Assembly (NCBI RefSeq): GCF_900103345.1
Contig: NZ_LT629702.1
Span: forward strand, 5,743,501 to 5,807,500
Direction: 5' to 3'
DNA: 64,000 nt
Origin: Pseudomonas azotoformans
GTDB lineage: Bacteria > Pseudomonadota > Gammaproteobacteria > Pseudomonadales > Pseudomonadaceae
The position numbers were made by a program, and so were the translations under genes. The notes beneath the pieces were generated by a model. That model did not search any database, was not told where the DNA came from, and saw nothing but the letters and a program-made list of their open reading frames with translations. Positions 17,046-27,103 of the stretch are shown here, piece after piece. Each line of letters opens with the position of its first letter. The stretch's first letter is position 1.

Positions 17046-18146
17046 ATTAAACCGCTTTTCGCCAAAGGCCCCTCATTGGGCGTGCGCCTGTTGGTGCTGG
17101 TCGTGCTTTCGGTCGCGCTGATGGTGGTCGATGCCCGCTTTGCACTACTCAAGCCCGTGCGCAGCCAGATGTCGCTGGTGTTGATGCAGACCTACTGGAT
17201 CACCGACCTGCCGCAACGTCTGTTCCAGGGCGTGGCCAGCCAGTTCGGCAGCCGCACCGAGCTCGTCGCCGAGAACGAAAAACTCAAGACCGAAAACCTG
17301 CTGTTGCAGGGGCGCATGCAGAAGCTGGCGGCCCTGACCGAGCAGAACGTTCGGCTGCGCGAGTTGCTCAATTCTTCCGCACTGGTCAATGAAAAGGTCG
17401 AAGTGGCCGAGTTGATCGGCATGGACCCCAACCCCTTCACTCATCGCATCATCATCAACAAGGGTGAACGCGACGGTGTGGTCCTCGGCCAGCCGGTGCT
17501 CGATGCCCGTGGGCTGATGGGCCAAGTGGTCGAGCTGATGCCCTACACCTCACGGGTGTTGTTGCTGACGGACACCACCCACAGCATCCCGGTGCAGGTG
17601 AACCGCAACGGCCTGCGCGCGATTGCCAGCGGCACCGGCAATCCTGAGCGCCTGGAATTGCGCCATGTGGCCGACACTGCCGACATCAAGGAGGGCGACC
17701 TGCTGGTCAGCTCCGGCCTCGGTCAGCGTTTCCCGGCCGGCTACCCGGTGGCGACGGTCAAGGAAGTGATCCACGATTCCGGCCAGCCGTTCGCCATTGT
17801 ACGTGCCGTGCCGACCGCCGCCCTGAATCGCAGCCGCTACCTGCTATTGGTATTCAGCGACAACCGTACCCCGGAAGAGCGCGCCAACGACGCCGCCCAG
17901 GCCCAGGAAGCGGAAGATAAGCAAAACGGTACAGCACCGGTCGTTCCTGCAACGGTGCCCAAGCCTGCATTCGTGGGGCCGCCCGCACCCGCCGCTGCGC
18001 AGGCCGCACCCGTGGCCACGCCGGTCAAGCCGGCCGCCCACAACGCTCGCCCGGCCAAGCCGACGGCGACCAAGCCACCGGCTGCCACGCCTGCGGCCAA
18101 GCCTCCAGCGGCCGCCACGGCCACCACGCGGCAGAGGGAAGAATAA
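17046..18146 (+). CDS. mreC: Rod shape-determining protein MreC (apparent ATT start)
   Basis: MreC is a bitopic protein linking MreB to the periplasmic elongasome. It has an N-terminal membrane helix (VRLLVLVVLSVALMVVDARF), a coiled coil (about 70-105, ENEKLKTENLLLQGRMQKL) and a periplasmic double beta-barrel. A long Ala/Pro/Lys/Thr-rich low-complexity tail spans roughly the last 85 residues. The first TTG (17076) would cut off the conserved start KPLFAKGPSLGV. The frame upstream has no ATG/GTG/TTG, but AGGAG lies 6 bp before ATT at 17046, giving (M)KPLFAKGPSLG and 366 residues. Its stop overlaps the mreD ATG by one base (TAATG). Confidence 0.9.
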   Translation: MKPLFAKGPSLGVRLLVLVVLSVALMVVDARFALLKPVRSQMSLVLMQTYWITDLPQRLFQGVASQFGSRTELVAENEKLKTENLLLQGRMQKLAALTEQNVRLRELLNSSALVNEKVEVAELIGMDPNPFTHRIIINKGERDGVVLGQPVLDARGLMGQVVELMPYTSRVLLLTDTTHSIPVQVNRNGLRAIASGTGNPERLELRHVADTADIKEGDLLVSSGLGQRFPAGYPVATVKEVIHDSGQPFAIVRAVPTAALNRSRYLLLVFSDNRTPEERANDAAQAQEAEDKQNGTAPVVPATVPKPAFVGPPAPAAAQAAPVATPVKPAAHNARPAKPTATKPPAATPAAKPPAAATATTRQREE

Positions 18147-18634
18147 TGGCCGGTACTCATTCGCGTAATGGTTGGATCGTCTGGCTGACCTTTGCCATCG
18201 GTTTGTTGCTCAGCGTATCGCCGCTGCCGCAGTTCATGGAAATCCTGCGTCCGCTCTGGCTGGCGTTGTTGCTGGCGTTCTGGGCGCTGAACCTGCCGCA
18301 CAAAGTCGGCATGGTCACGGCGATGTTCCTGGGCTTGGCGGAAGATGTGCTCTATGGCACCTTGCTGGGTCAGAACGCGTTGATCCTGACCCTGATCACC
18401 TTCCTGGTGCTGTCGTTGCAGCAACGTTTGCGCATGTTCCCGATGTGGCAACAGTGCCTGGTGATCCTGGTGATCTTCGGCCTGGCACAGCTGGTTCAGC
18501 TGTGGCTCAGTGCCTTGACCGGTAATCGCCAACCGACCCTGGCGTTGGTCTTGCCGGCCCTGGTCAGTGCGTTGCTGTGGCCATGGATCAGCTTCGGTCT
18601 GCGTGGGTTGCGTCGTCGCTACAAAATCAATTGA
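18146..18634 (+). CDS. mreD: Rod shape-determining protein MreD
   Basis: The 162-residue inner-membrane protein has five to six hydrophobic helices (WIVWLTFAIGLLLSV, LWLALLLAFWALNL, MVTAMFLGLAEDVLYGTLLGQNALIL and others) and a basic tail RGLRRRYKIN. The LAEDVLYGTLLGQNAL motif is the conserved MreD core. MreD works with MreC and RodA/PBP2 in lateral wall synthesis. The start overlaps the mreC stop, so translation is coupled. maf follows after about 50 bp. Confidence 0.96.
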   Translation: MAGTHSRNGWIVWLTFAIGLLLSVSPLPQFMEILRPLWLALLLAFWALNLPHKVGMVTAMFLGLAEDVLYGTLLGQNALILTLITFLVLSLQQRLRMFPMWQQCLVILVIFGLAQLVQLWLSALTGNRQPTLALVLPALVSALLWPWISFGLRGLRRRYKIN

Positions 18635-18685
18635 ATGGATTGCGAGGCTCTGCCTGGTTATCGAGCCCTACAGGGAGAGTCTGCA

Positions 18686-19282
18686 ATGAATTCGCTTTAC
18701 CTGGCCTCGGGTTCTCCGAGGCGGCGTGAACTGTTGACCCAGATCGGTGTGCCCTTCACCGTGGTCAGCGCCGCTATTGATGAAACCCCTCTTACAAATG
18801 AATCCGCCGTTTCCTACGTCGAGCGCCTGGCGCGGGGCAAGGCTGCGGCGGGTTTTGCTGTGCTCTCAAATACGTCTGGCGCCTGTGTGCTGGGGGCTGA
18901 TACGGCTGTGATCGTTGATGGTCAGATCCTCGGTAAGCCCGTTGACCAGGCCGATGCCTTGGCGATGCTGATGGCCCTGGCGGGGCGTGAGCACGAGGTG
19001 CTCACCGCCATTGCCCTCACCGACGGCCAGCACTGCGAGATTGTTTGTGTAAGCAGTCGTGTACGTTTTCGCGATATTTCTGTCGAGGAGGCTACAACCT
19101 ACTGGCACAGTGGCGAACCCCAGGACAAGGCGGGCGGCTATGCTATCCAAGGCCTGGGCTCGGTGTTTGTGGCCGGGCTCAATGGCAGTTATTCGGCGGT
19201 AGTCGGCCTGCCGGTGTGCGAAACCGCACAACTGCTCCACCAATTCGGCATACCCTGTTGGCAAAATCTTACCGCGCGCTGA
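18686..19282 (+). CDS. maf: Maf family nucleoside triphosphate pyrophosphatase
   Basis: The 198-residue protein begins [19 protein letters not shown], the diagnostic Maf signature, and continues with [34 protein letters not shown] and [16 protein letters not shown]. Maf (YhdE type) hydrolyses non-canonical and dTTP/UTP-class nucleotides to monophosphates, a house-cleaning role; some Maf proteins also affect septation. The ATG at 18686 has GGGAGAG upstream and fits family length, so the longer frame from 18635 was rejected. It lies between mreD and rng as in many gamma-proteobacteria. Confidence 0.95.
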   Translation: MNSLYLASGSPRRRELLTQIGVPFTVVSAAIDETPLTNESAVSYVERLARGKAAAGFAVLSNTSGACVLGADTAVIVDGQILGKPVDQADALAMLMALAGREHEVLTAIALTDGQHCEIVCVSSRVRFRDISVEEATTYWHSGEPQDKAGGYAIQGLGSVFVAGLNGSYSAVVGLPVCETAQLLHQFGIPCWQNLTAR

Positions 19283-19352
19283 TCGCCGTTCCCCAGCGCC
19301 CAGCCTTAAGCGATCGGTCACTATTGTGAAAACGCCTGAACGAGACCCAGCC

Positions 19353-20810
19353 ATGAGTGAAGAGATTCTGATCAATATCACGCCGATGGAATCGCGCGTG
19401 GCGGTGGTAGAGAACGGTGTTCTGCAAGAAGTGCACGTTGAGCGTACCCAGAAGCGCGGGATCGTCGGCAATATCTACAAAGGCAAGGTGGTGCGCGTAT
19501 TGCCGGGGATGCAAGCGGCATTCGTCGATATCGGCCTGGATCGTGCGGCATTTATCCATGCTTCGGAAATTTCCCTGCGTGAAGGCCCAGCAGTGGAAAG
19601 CATCAGCGCGCTGGTGCATGAAGGGCAGAGCCTGGTGGTGCAAGTCACCAAGGACCCTATCGGCTCCAAGGGCGCGCGCCTGACCACGCAGTTGTCGATT
19701 CCTTCGCGATACCTGGTGTATATGCCGCGTACCGCGCATGTCGGCATCTCCTTGAAGATCGAAGACGAAGCCGAGCGCGAGCGCCTGAAGAAGGTGGTCA
19801 GTGATTGCGTGGCAGCTGAAGGCATCAAGGAGGCGGGCGGCTTTATCCTGCGCACCGCTGCCGAGGGCGCCGGCGCCGATGAAATCCTCATGGACATCCG
19901 CTACCTGCGACGTCTGTGGGACCAGATCGACGCCCAGATCAAGACCATCGGTGCGCCCAGCGTCATCTATGAAGACCTGGGCCTGGCCTTGCGCACACTG
20001 CGCGACCTGGTCAGCCCGAAGATTGAGAAAATTCGCATCGACTCGCGGGAAACCTTCCAGCGCACCACACAATTTGTTGCCGAACTGATGCCGGAAATTG
20101 CCGACCGCCTGGAGCACTACCCCGGCGAGCGGCCGATCTTCGACCTGTATGGCGTCGAAGATGAAATCCAGAAAGCCCTGGAACGCAAGGTGCCGCTCAA
20201 GTCCGGCGGCTACCTGGTAGTGGACCCGGCGGAAGCCATGACCACCATCGACGTCAACACCGGCGCGTTCGTGGGCCATCGCAACCTCGAAGAAACCATC
20301 TTCAAGACCAACCTCGAAGCCGCGACTGCGATTGCTCGCCAACTGCGCCTGCGCAACCTGGGTGGCATCATCATCATCGACTTCATCGACATGGAAGACG
20401 AAGAGCACCAGCGCCAGGTGCTGCGGACCCTCGAGAAACAGCTGGAGCGTGATCACGCCAAGACCAACATCATCGGCATTACCGAGTTGGGCCTGGTGCA
20501 GATGACCCGCAAACGCACCCGCGAAAGCCTTGAGCAAGTGCTGTGCGAGCCGTGCAGCAGTTGCCAGGGACGCGGTAAGTTGAAGACCCCGGAAACGGTT
20601 TGCTACGAGATTTTCCGCGAAATCCTGCGCGAGGCGCGTGCCTACCAGGCCGAAGGTTATAGAGTGCTCGCCAACCAGAAAGTGGTCGACCGGCTGCTGG
20701 ACGAAGAGTCCGGCAACGTTGCCGAACTGGAGGGTTTTATCGGACGCACGATACGCTTCCAGGTTGAAACCATGTATTCCCAGGAACAATACGACGTGGT
20801 GCTGCTCTGA
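19353..20810 (+). CDS. rng: Ribonuclease G
   Basis: The 485-residue endoribonuclease of the RNase E/G family matures the 5' end of 16S rRNA and degrades some mRNAs. An S1-like domain at the start (RGIVGNIYKGKVVRVLPGMQAAFVDIG) is followed by the RNase H-like and DNase I-like catalytic parts. The magnesium-site aspartates lie in VVDPAEAMTTIDVNTGAFVG and IIIIDFIDMEDEEHQ, and the zinc-link cysteines in CEPCSSCQGRGK. It lacks the long disordered tail of RNase E. The start at 19353 (MSEEILINITPMESRVAVVENG) matches family N-termini better than the GTG at 19326. Confidence 0.96.
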   Translation: MSEEILINITPMESRVAVVENGVLQEVHVERTQKRGIVGNIYKGKVVRVLPGMQAAFVDIGLDRAAFIHASEISLREGPAVESISALVHEGQSLVVQVTKDPIGSKGARLTTQLSIPSRYLVYMPRTAHVGISLKIEDEAERERLKKVVSDCVAAEGIKEAGGFILRTAAEGAGADEILMDIRYLRRLWDQIDAQIKTIGAPSVIYEDLGLALRTLRDLVSPKIEKIRIDSRETFQRTTQFVAELMPEIADRLEHYPGERPIFDLYGVEDEIQKALERKVPLKSGGYLVVDPAEAMTTIDVNTGAFVGHRNLEETIFKTNLEAATAIARQLRLRNLGGIIIIDFIDMEDEEHQRQVLRTLEKQLERDHAKTNIIGITELGLVQMTRKRTRESLEQVLCEPCSSCQGRGKLKTPETVCYEIFREILREARAYQAEGYRVLANQKVVDRLLDEESGNVAELEGFIGRTIRFQVETMYSQEQYDVVLL

Positions 20811-20886
20811 TCCCCATTCGCTTTCTTTTTAAAAGACAGGCAGGCCTTGATCTGCCGTCCGACTACTGCCTTGAGGGTCGCCTGAC

Positions 20887-23800
20887 ATGGAGCGTCTGAT
20901 ACGCTTTTTTGCCGCTTTGACCCGTTGGGGGCTGGGCCTCTGTGCCTTGTTGCTGGTGCTGGCGGCGGTGTACGTGAGCCTGGGGCGTGAATTGACCCCG
21001 TTGGTGGCCGAGTACCGCGCCGAAGTCGAGGCCAAGGCCCAGGCAGCCGTGGAAATGCCTTTGCATATCGGCAGCCTCGAAGGCCGCTGGAGCGGCTTTG
21101 CGCCGGTATTGCTGGCCCATGATGTGATGCTGGGCGAGGGCAGCAGTGCCTTGCGCCTGGACCAGGTCGAAGTGGTGCCCGATGTCTGGGCCAGCCTGAT
21201 GGCCCGCGAAGTGCGCATTGCCCACCTGCAAGTCAGTGGCCTGCAACTCAGCATCAAGGAAGACAAGGACGGCAAGTGGGCCTTGCAAGGCCTGCCGGTG
21301 CAGGACGACCAGCCGCTGGACCCGGAGCAGTTGCTCACGCACATGCAGAAGGTCAAGCGCGTGTCGCTGCTCGACAGCCAAGTGACGCTGCAACCGTTCG
21401 ACCAGGCGCCGGTGACCATGACGTACGTCGGCTTGAGCCTGCACACCGGCGTCACCCGCCAACGCCTGGATGCACGCCTGACCCTGCCTGACGGCCAGCC
21501 CCTCGCCATGAGCCTGCGCACCCGCATTCGCGCCAGCCAGTGGAAGGACGGTGAAGTCCAGGCTTATCTGAGCCTGCCCCAGAGTGATTGGGCCAAGTGG
21601 ATCCCCGCAAAACTGACTCAACAGTGGAAGCTCACGCAGTTCAAGGCGGGCGGTGAGTTCTGGCTGACCTGGGCCAAAGGCACTGTGCAAAGCGCAGTAG
21701 TGCGCCTCAACTCGCCACAGTTGAAGGGCCGCTATGCCGAGCGCAAGCCGGTGCACATTGAAAACCTCGCGCTTACGGCCTACCTGCAACGCAGCGACAC
21801 CGGCCTTGGCGTGCTGTTCGACTCGCTGGCGATGAACCTGGGCGAGACCCGCTGGGAATCTCGTCTGCAATTGCAGCAGACCCTGGCCACCGACAAGGAC
21901 CTGGAAGTCTGGAAGCTCCAGGCCGACCGCCTGGACCTGACGCCGATCACGCCACTGCTCAACGCCCTGGCGCCGCTGCCGGAAGGCTTTGCCAAGACCG
22001 TCGAGCACCTTAAGGCCACTGGGCTGCTGCGCAACGTGCTGGTGGATTTCCGCCCCCAGGACACGACCGATAAAAAAGTCAGCTTTGCCGCCAACCTCGA
22101 ACGTATCGGCTTCGATGCCTACTTCGGCGCACCGGCTGCGCGTAATGTATCCGGCAGCATCAGCGGTGACCTGGGCCAGGGCGAGTTGCGCATGGACAGC
22201 AAGGACTTTTCCCTGCACCTGGACCCGATCTTCGCCAAGCCCTGGCAGTACCTCCAGGCCAATGCACGCCTGACGTGGAAGTTGGACAAAGAAGGTTTCA
22301 CCCTGATCGCCCCGTATATCAAGGTGCTGGGCGAGGAGGGCAAGATTGCCGCCGACTTCCTGATTCGCCTGCATTTTGACCACAACCAGGAAGACTACAT
22401 GGACCTGCGGGTCGGCATGGTTGATGGCGATGGACGCTTCACCCCCAAGTACCTGCCGGCGGTGTTGAGCCCCGCTTTGGATGAGTGGCTGCGCACCGCG
22501 ATCCTCAAGGGGGCGGTGGACCAAGGCTTCTTCCAGTATCAGGGGTCGTTGAACCACGATGCGCTGCCGGCTGCACGCAATATCAGCCTGTTCTTCAAGG
22601 TGCACGATGCCGAGCTGGCGTTCCAGCCGGGCTGGCCCCATGTGAGCAAGGTCAACGGCGAAGTGTTTGTCGAGGAGAGTGGCGTGCGCATCCTGGCCAG
22701 CAAGGGCCAGTTGCTCGACACCAAGGTCAAGGACATCTACGTCAATATTCCCCACGCACCTGCGGGCAAAGACAGCCATCTGTTGCTCACGGGCGGTTTT
22801 GCCGGAGGCTTGGGCGATGGCCTGAAAATTCTCCAGGAAGCGCCGATCGGCACTGCATCGACCTTTGCCGGCTGGAAGGGTGAGGGCGACCTGCAAGGCA
22901 GCCTTGACCTGGATATTCCGTTGGCCAAGGGCACCGAACCGAAAATCGTGGTGGACTTCAAGACCGACAAGGCGCGCCTGCAATTGGCCGAGCCGCCACT
23001 GGACCTGACCCAGCTCAAGGGCGAGTTCCGTTTCGACAGCGCCAAGGGCCTCAGTGGCCAGAACATCACCGCCCAGGCGTTTGATCGGCCGATCACTGCG
23101 CAGATCGTTGCCGATGGCAAGCCGGGCAATATCAGCACCCGTGTGAATGCCAAGGGCCAGGTTACGGTCAAGCGGCTGACGGACTGGTTGAAAATCAGCC
23201 AGCCGTTACCGGTGTCCGGCGATATTCCGTACCAGTTGCAACTGACCCTGGATGGCGCCGACAGCCAACTGATGGTCAGCTCCAACCTCAAGGGCGTGGC
23301 CGTTGACCTGCCGGCGCCGTTCGGCATGCCGGCCAGCCAGGGGCGTGACAGTGTGTTCCGCATGACCTTGCAGGGCGCCGAACGCCGATACTGGTTTGAT
23401 TATGGCGAGCTGGCCAACTTCACGTTTGCCGCGCCCCCGGACAAGTTCAATGATGGCCGTGGTGAGTTGTTCCTCGGTGATGGCGATGCCGTGCTGCCGG
23501 GTGCCAAGGGCTTGCGCATTCGTGGGGTGTTGTCGGAGCTGGATATTGATCCGTGGAAAAAACTGGTGGATCGCTATGCGGGTAATGACCCGGGCGGCAG
23601 TGCCAAGCAATTGCTCAGCGGCGCCGACTTCAAGATAGGCAAGCTGACCGGTTTTGGCACGCAGTTCGATCAAGTCAATTTGCAACTGGACCGCAAGCCA
23701 GCCGCGTGGGCCTTGCAGCTCGACAGCCAGCAGGCCAAGGGCACGGTCAACCTGCCGGACGCCAAGGGCGCACCGATTGCGATCAACCTGCAATACGTGA

Positions 23801-24702
23801 AGCTGCCGGCGGTGGACCCCACGGTGCAGGCGGATGAAAACGCGCCGGACCCGTTGGCGAACATCGACCCCAAGGATATTCCAGCGCTGGATATCGCCAT
23901 CGACCAGTTGTTCCAGGGCCCGGACCTGATAGGCGCCTGGTCGCTGAAACTCCGCCCCACCGCCAAGGGCCTCGCCTTCAGCAGCCTGGACCTGGGCCTC
24001 AAGGGCATGCAGCTCAAGGGCGCGGGGGGCTGGGAAGGCGCGGCAGGTGACAGCAGCAGTTGGTACAAGGGGCGCCTGGACGGCAAGAATATTGGCGATG
24101 TACTCAAGGGGTGGGGGTATGCGCCTACCGTCACCAGCCAGGATTTCCATCTGGATGTGGACGGGCGTTGGCCTGGTTCTCCGGCTTATGTAGGACCCAA
24201 GCGTTTCTCCGGCAGCCTGGATGCAGCGTTCCGCAACGGCCAGTTCGTCGAAGTGGAAGGGGGCGCCCAGGCCCTGCGGGTATTCGGCCTGCTGAACTTC
24301 AACTCCATCGGGCGGCGGTTGCGTCTGGACTTCTCCGACCTGCTCGGCAAGGGCTTGAGCTATGACCGGGTCAAAGGCCTGCTGGCCGCCAGCAATGGCG
24401 TGTTCGTGACCCGCGAGCCGATCACTATGACGGGGCCTTCGAGCAACCTCGAGCTCAACGGCACCCTGGACCTGGTGGCAGATCGTGTCGATGCCAAGTT
24501 GCTGGTGACGCTGCCGGTGACGAATAACCTGCCGATTGCGGCGTTGATTGTGGGTGCGCCGGCCATTGGTGGTGCGTTGTTCCTGATCGACAAGTTGATC
24601 GGTGACCGTGTTTCACGCTTCGCCAGTGTCCAATACAAGGTCGAAGGCCCGTGGAAAGACCCGAAAATCACCTTCGACAAGCCATTTGAAAAGCCAAACT
24701 GA
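20887..24702 (+). CDS. yhdP: YhdP family AsmA-like envelope protein
   Basis: The 1271-residue protein has a single N-terminal membrane helix (LTRWGLGLCALLLVLAAVYVSL) and a very long periplasmic part rich in alternating beta strands. It ends in an AsmA/DUF3971-type region (SSNLELNGTLDLVADRVDAKLLVTLPVTNNLPIAA). In enterobacteria YhdP, with TamB and YdbH, bridges the envelope and moves phospholipid to the outer membrane. That role is established for the family and inferred here. It follows rng and precedes the nitrilase-tldD genes, all on the same strand. Confidence 0.92.
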   Translation: MERLIRFFAALTRWGLGLCALLLVLAAVYVSLGRELTPLVAEYRAEVEAKAQAAVEMPLHIGSLEGRWSGFAPVLLAHDVMLGEGSSALRLDQVEVVPDVWASLMAREVRIAHLQVSGLQLSIKEDKDGKWALQGLPVQDDQPLDPEQLLTHMQKVKRVSLLDSQVTLQPFDQAPVTMTYVGLSLHTGVTRQRLDARLTLPDGQPLAMSLRTRIRASQWKDGEVQAYLSLPQSDWAKWIPAKLTQQWKLTQFKAGGEFWLTWAKGTVQSAVVRLNSPQLKGRYAERKPVHIENLALTAYLQRSDTGLGVLFDSLAMNLGETRWESRLQLQQTLATDKDLEVWKLQADRLDLTPITPLLNALAPLPEGFAKTVEHLKATGLLRNVLVDFRPQDTTDKKVSFAANLERIGFDAYFGAPAARNVSGSISGDLGQGELRMDSKDFSLHLDPIFAKPWQYLQANARLTWKLDKEGFTLIAPYIKVLGEEGKIAADFLIRLHFDHNQEDYMDLRVGMVDGDGRFTPKYLPAVLSPALDEWLRTAILKGAVDQGFFQYQGSLNHDALPAARNISLFFKVHDAELAFQPGWPHVSKVNGEVFVEESGVRILASKGQLLDTKVKDIYVNIPHAPAGKDSHLLLTGGFAGGLGDGLKILQEAPIGTASTFAGWKGEGDLQGSLDLDIPLAKGTEPKIVVDFKTDKARLQLAEPPLDLTQLKGEFRFDSAKGLSGQNITAQAFDRPITAQIVADGKPGNISTRVNAKGQVTVKRLTDWLKISQPLPVSGDIPYQLQLTLDGADSQLMVSSNLKGVAVDLPAPFGMPASQGRDSVFRMTLQGAERRYWFDYGELANFTFAAPPDKFNDGRGELFLGDGDAVLPGAKGLRIRGVLSELDIDPWKKLVDRYAGNDPGGSAKQLLSGADFKIGKLTGFGTQFDQVNLQLDRKPAAWALQLDSQQAKGTVNLPDAKGAPIAINLQYVKLPAVDPTVQADENAPDPLANIDPKDIPALDIAIDQLFQGPDLIGAWSLKLRPTAKGLAFSSLDLGLKGMQLKGAGGWEGAAGDSSSWYKGRLDGKNIGDVLKGWGYAPTVTSQDFHLDVDGRWPGSPAYVGPKRFSGSLDAAFRNGQFVEVEGGAQALRVFGLLNFNSIGRRLRLDFSDLLGKGLSYDRVKGLLAASNGVFVTREPITMTGPSSNLELNGTLDLVADRVDAKLLVTLPVTNNLPIAALIVGAPAIGGALFLIDKLIGDRVSRFASVQYKVEGPWKDPKITFDKPFEKPN

Positions 24703-24750
24703 GAGGCTGTGGAGTAGCATGGTGCCATGCCCTTTATGGAGTGTTGGCCC

Positions 24751-25599
24751 ATGTCCTTTGCGGTAATTCAAATGGTCAGCCAGAGTGACGTGCTGGCCAA
24801 CCTGGCCCAGGCCCGTCGCTTGCTGGAAGAAGCCGCGGCCGGTGGTGCGAAACTGGCAGTGTTGCCGGAAAACTTTGCCGCCATGGGCCGTCGTGACATT
24901 GCCGATATCGGCCGCGCCGAAGCGCTGGGCGAAGGCCCGATCCTGCCGTGGTTGAAACAGACCGCTCGCGACCTCACCTTATGGATAGTGGCTGGCACTT
25001 TGCCGTTGCCGCCTAAGGACCAACCGCACGCCAAGTCCAACGCCTGTTCGCTGCTGATCGATGATCAGGGCGAAATCGTCGCCCGCTACGACAAGCTGCA
25101 CCTGTTCGATGTGGATGTCGCCGATGCTCGCGGTCGTTATCGCGAATCCGACGACTATGCTTTCGGAGGTAACGTGGTGGTGGCGGACACGCCGGTCGGC
25201 CGCTTGGGCCTCACGGTGTGCTACGACCTGCGCTTCCCCGAGCTGTACAGCGAATTGCGTGCTGCGGGGGCTGAATTGATTACGGCGCCGTCGGCGTTTA
25301 CGGCAGTGACCGGTGCCGCGCACTGGGACGTGCTGATTCGCGCACGGGCCATCGAGACCCAGTGCTACCTGCTGGCGGCCGCCCAAGGTGGTGTGCATCC
25401 GGGGCCACGGGAAACCTACGGTCACGCGGCAATTATCGACCCTTGGGGGCGCGTGCTGACACAACAGGATCAAGGCGAAGCGGTGTTGCTGGCCGAACGT
25501 GATAGCAGTGAACAGGCGTCGATTAGGGCGCGCATGCCGGTGGTCAGCCATCGGCGCTTTTTCTCGCAGGGCGCACAGCGGCCTGCTTCGGAACGATGA
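24751..25599 (+). CDS. Nitrilase/carbon-nitrogen hydrolase family amidase (Nit1-like)
   Basis: The 282-residue hydrolase has the Glu-Lys-Cys triad: E in [13 protein letters not shown] (about 45), K in [14 protein letters not shown] (about 113) and C in [18 protein letters not shown] (about 150). It resembles the Nit/YbeM deaminated-glutathione amidase group more than true nitrilases. Such enzymes remove side products formed when transaminases act on glutathione; the substrate is inferred. The start at 24751 ([14 protein letters not shown]) has GGAG nine bases upstream, better than 24727. tldD follows after 16 bp. Confidence 0.88.
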   Translation: MSFAVIQMVSQSDVLANLAQARRLLEEAAAGGAKLAVLPENFAAMGRRDIADIGRAEALGEGPILPWLKQTARDLTLWIVAGTLPLPPKDQPHAKSNACSLLIDDQGEIVARYDKLHLFDVDVADARGRYRESDDYAFGGNVVVADTPVGRLGLTVCYDLRFPELYSELRAAGAELITAPSAFTAVTGAAHWDVLIRARAIETQCYLLAAAQGGVHPGPRETYGHAAIIDPWGRVLTQQDQGEAVLLAERDSSEQASIRARMPVVSHRRFFSQGAQRPASER

Positions 25600-25615
25600 A
25601 TTTAAGGCCATACCT

Positions 25616-27058
25616 ATGAGCGAGTTGTTGTCCTCAGTCAGTGAACACCTCCTGGCACCCGGTGGCGTGACCATCGAAAGCTTGCAAACCGTGCTGGGCG
25701 ACCTCGCCGGGCCGGGCATCGACGCGGCCGACCTGTATTTCCAGGGGCAGATTTCCGAGTCCTGGGCCCTGGAAGACGGCATCGTCAAGGAAGGCAGTTT
25801 CAACCTTGACCAGGGTGTGGGCGTGCGGGCGCAATCCGGTGAGAAAACCGGTTTTGCCTACAGCAACGCGATCACCCTGGAGGCTTTGGGCCTGGCCGCA
25901 CGTGCCGCACGCTCGATTTCCCGCGCCGGGCAGAACGGCACGGTGCAGGCGTTCAGCACGCAGGACGTGACCCAGTTGTACGGGCCGGATAACCCGTTGG
26001 AAGTGATGACCCGTGCCGAAAAAGTCGACTTGCTCAAGCGTGTCGATGCCGCGACCCGTGCATTGGACCCGCGTATCCAGCAGGTCACCGTAAGCATGGC
26101 CGGCGTGTGGGAGCGCATCCTGGTGGCGTCCACCGACGGCGGCCTGGCTGCGGATGTGCGGCCGCTGGTGCGTTTCAACGTGAGTGTGATCGTCGAGCAG
26201 AACGGCCGTCGCGAGCGCGGTGGCCATGGTGGCGGCGGGCGTACCGACTACCGCTATTTCCTCACCGACGACCGTGCCATGGGCTATGCGCGTGAAGCGC
26301 TGCGCCAGGCGCTGGTCAACCTGGAAGCCATTCCGGCACCGGCGGGTACATTGCCGGTGGTGCTGGGTTCGGGCTGGTCCGGCGTGTTACTGCACGAAGC
26401 GGTCGGCCACGGCCTGGAAGGTGACTTCAACCGCAAGGGCAGTTCGGCCTACAGCGGGCGCATGGGCGAGATGGTTGCGTCCAAGCTCTGCACCATCGTC
26501 GATGACGGCACCCTGGCCGGACGGCGTGGCTCGCTGAGCGTCGACGACGAAGGCACCCCGACCGAGTGCACCACCCTGATCGAAAACGGTGTGCTCAAGG
26601 GCTACATGCAAGACAAGCTCAACGCCCGTCTGATGGGTGTCGCGCGTACCGGTAATGGCCGTCGTGAATCCTATGCGCACCTGCCGATGCCACGCATGAC
26701 CAACACCTACATGCTGGGTGGCGAAAGCGATCCTGCTGAAATCATCGCCTCGGTGAAGCGCGGTATCTACTGCGCCAACCTCGGTGGCGGCCAGGTGGAT
26801 ATCACCAGCGGCAAGTTCGTGTTCTCCACCAGCGAGGCGTACCTGATCGAAGACGGCAAGATCACCGCGCCGGTCAAAGGCGCAACCTTGATCGGTAACG
26901 GTCCGGAAGCCATGAGTAAGGTGTCGATGGTCGGTAACGACCTGTCGCTGGACAGCGGCGTGGGTACATGCGGGAAAGATGGGCAGTCGGTGCCGGTGGG
27001 TGTCGGCCAGCCAACGCTGAAGATTGATGCGATCACCGTGGGTGGCACGGGGTCGTAA
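25616..27058 (+). CDS. tldD: Metalloprotease TldD
   Basis: The 480-residue catalytic partner of the TldD/PmbA zinc metalloprotease carries the HExxxH motif in [30 protein letters not shown]. It ends [19 protein letters not shown], the typical TldD C-terminus. The heterodimer has a large internal cavity and trims unfolded peptides; known substrates include microcin B17 leader and the CcdA antitoxin. The start at 25616 ([16 protein letters not shown]) has AAGG upstream. pmbA lies 675 bp on, separated by the reverse-strand yjgA. Confidence 0.96.
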   Translation: MSELLSSVSEHLLAPGGVTIESLQTVLGDLAGPGIDAADLYFQGQISESWALEDGIVKEGSFNLDQGVGVRAQSGEKTGFAYSNAITLEALGLAARAARSISRAGQNGTVQAFSTQDVTQLYGPDNPLEVMTRAEKVDLLKRVDAATRALDPRIQQVTVSMAGVWERILVASTDGGLAADVRPLVRFNVSVIVEQNGRRERGGHGGGGRTDYRYFLTDDRAMGYAREALRQALVNLEAIPAPAGTLPVVLGSGWSGVLLHEAVGHGLEGDFNRKGSSAYSGRMGEMVASKLCTIVDDGTLAGRRGSLSVDDEGTPTECTTLIENGVLKGYMQDKLNARLMGVARTGNGRRESYAHLPMPRMTNTYMLGGESDPAEIIASVKRGIYCANLGGGQVDITSGKFVFSTSEAYLIEDGKITAPVKGATLIGNGPEAMSKVSMVGNDLSLDSGVGTCGKDGQSVPVGVGQPTLKIDAITVGGTGS

Positions 27059-27070
27059 GCGCTGGAGCTT

Positions 27071-27093
27071 CGGGTGGCGAGGGTCGCCACCCG
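27071..27093. terminator. Convergent hairpin between tldD and yjgA
   Basis: CGGGTGGCGA-GGG-TCGCCACCCG is a perfect 10-bp GC-rich stem between two converging genes. No T run follows on either strand, so efficiency is uncertain. Confidence 0.55.
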
Positions 27094-27103
27094 GGGAAGA
27101 GGA

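Noticed and set aside
18635-18685. Longer start for Maf
   Set aside because: The ATG at 18686 has a ribosome-binding site and begins the family signature a few residues later; the extension is not conserved.
19269-20789. 506-codon minus-strand open frame opposite rng
   Set aside because: Antisense shadow of RNase G; no ribosome-binding site and no domain.
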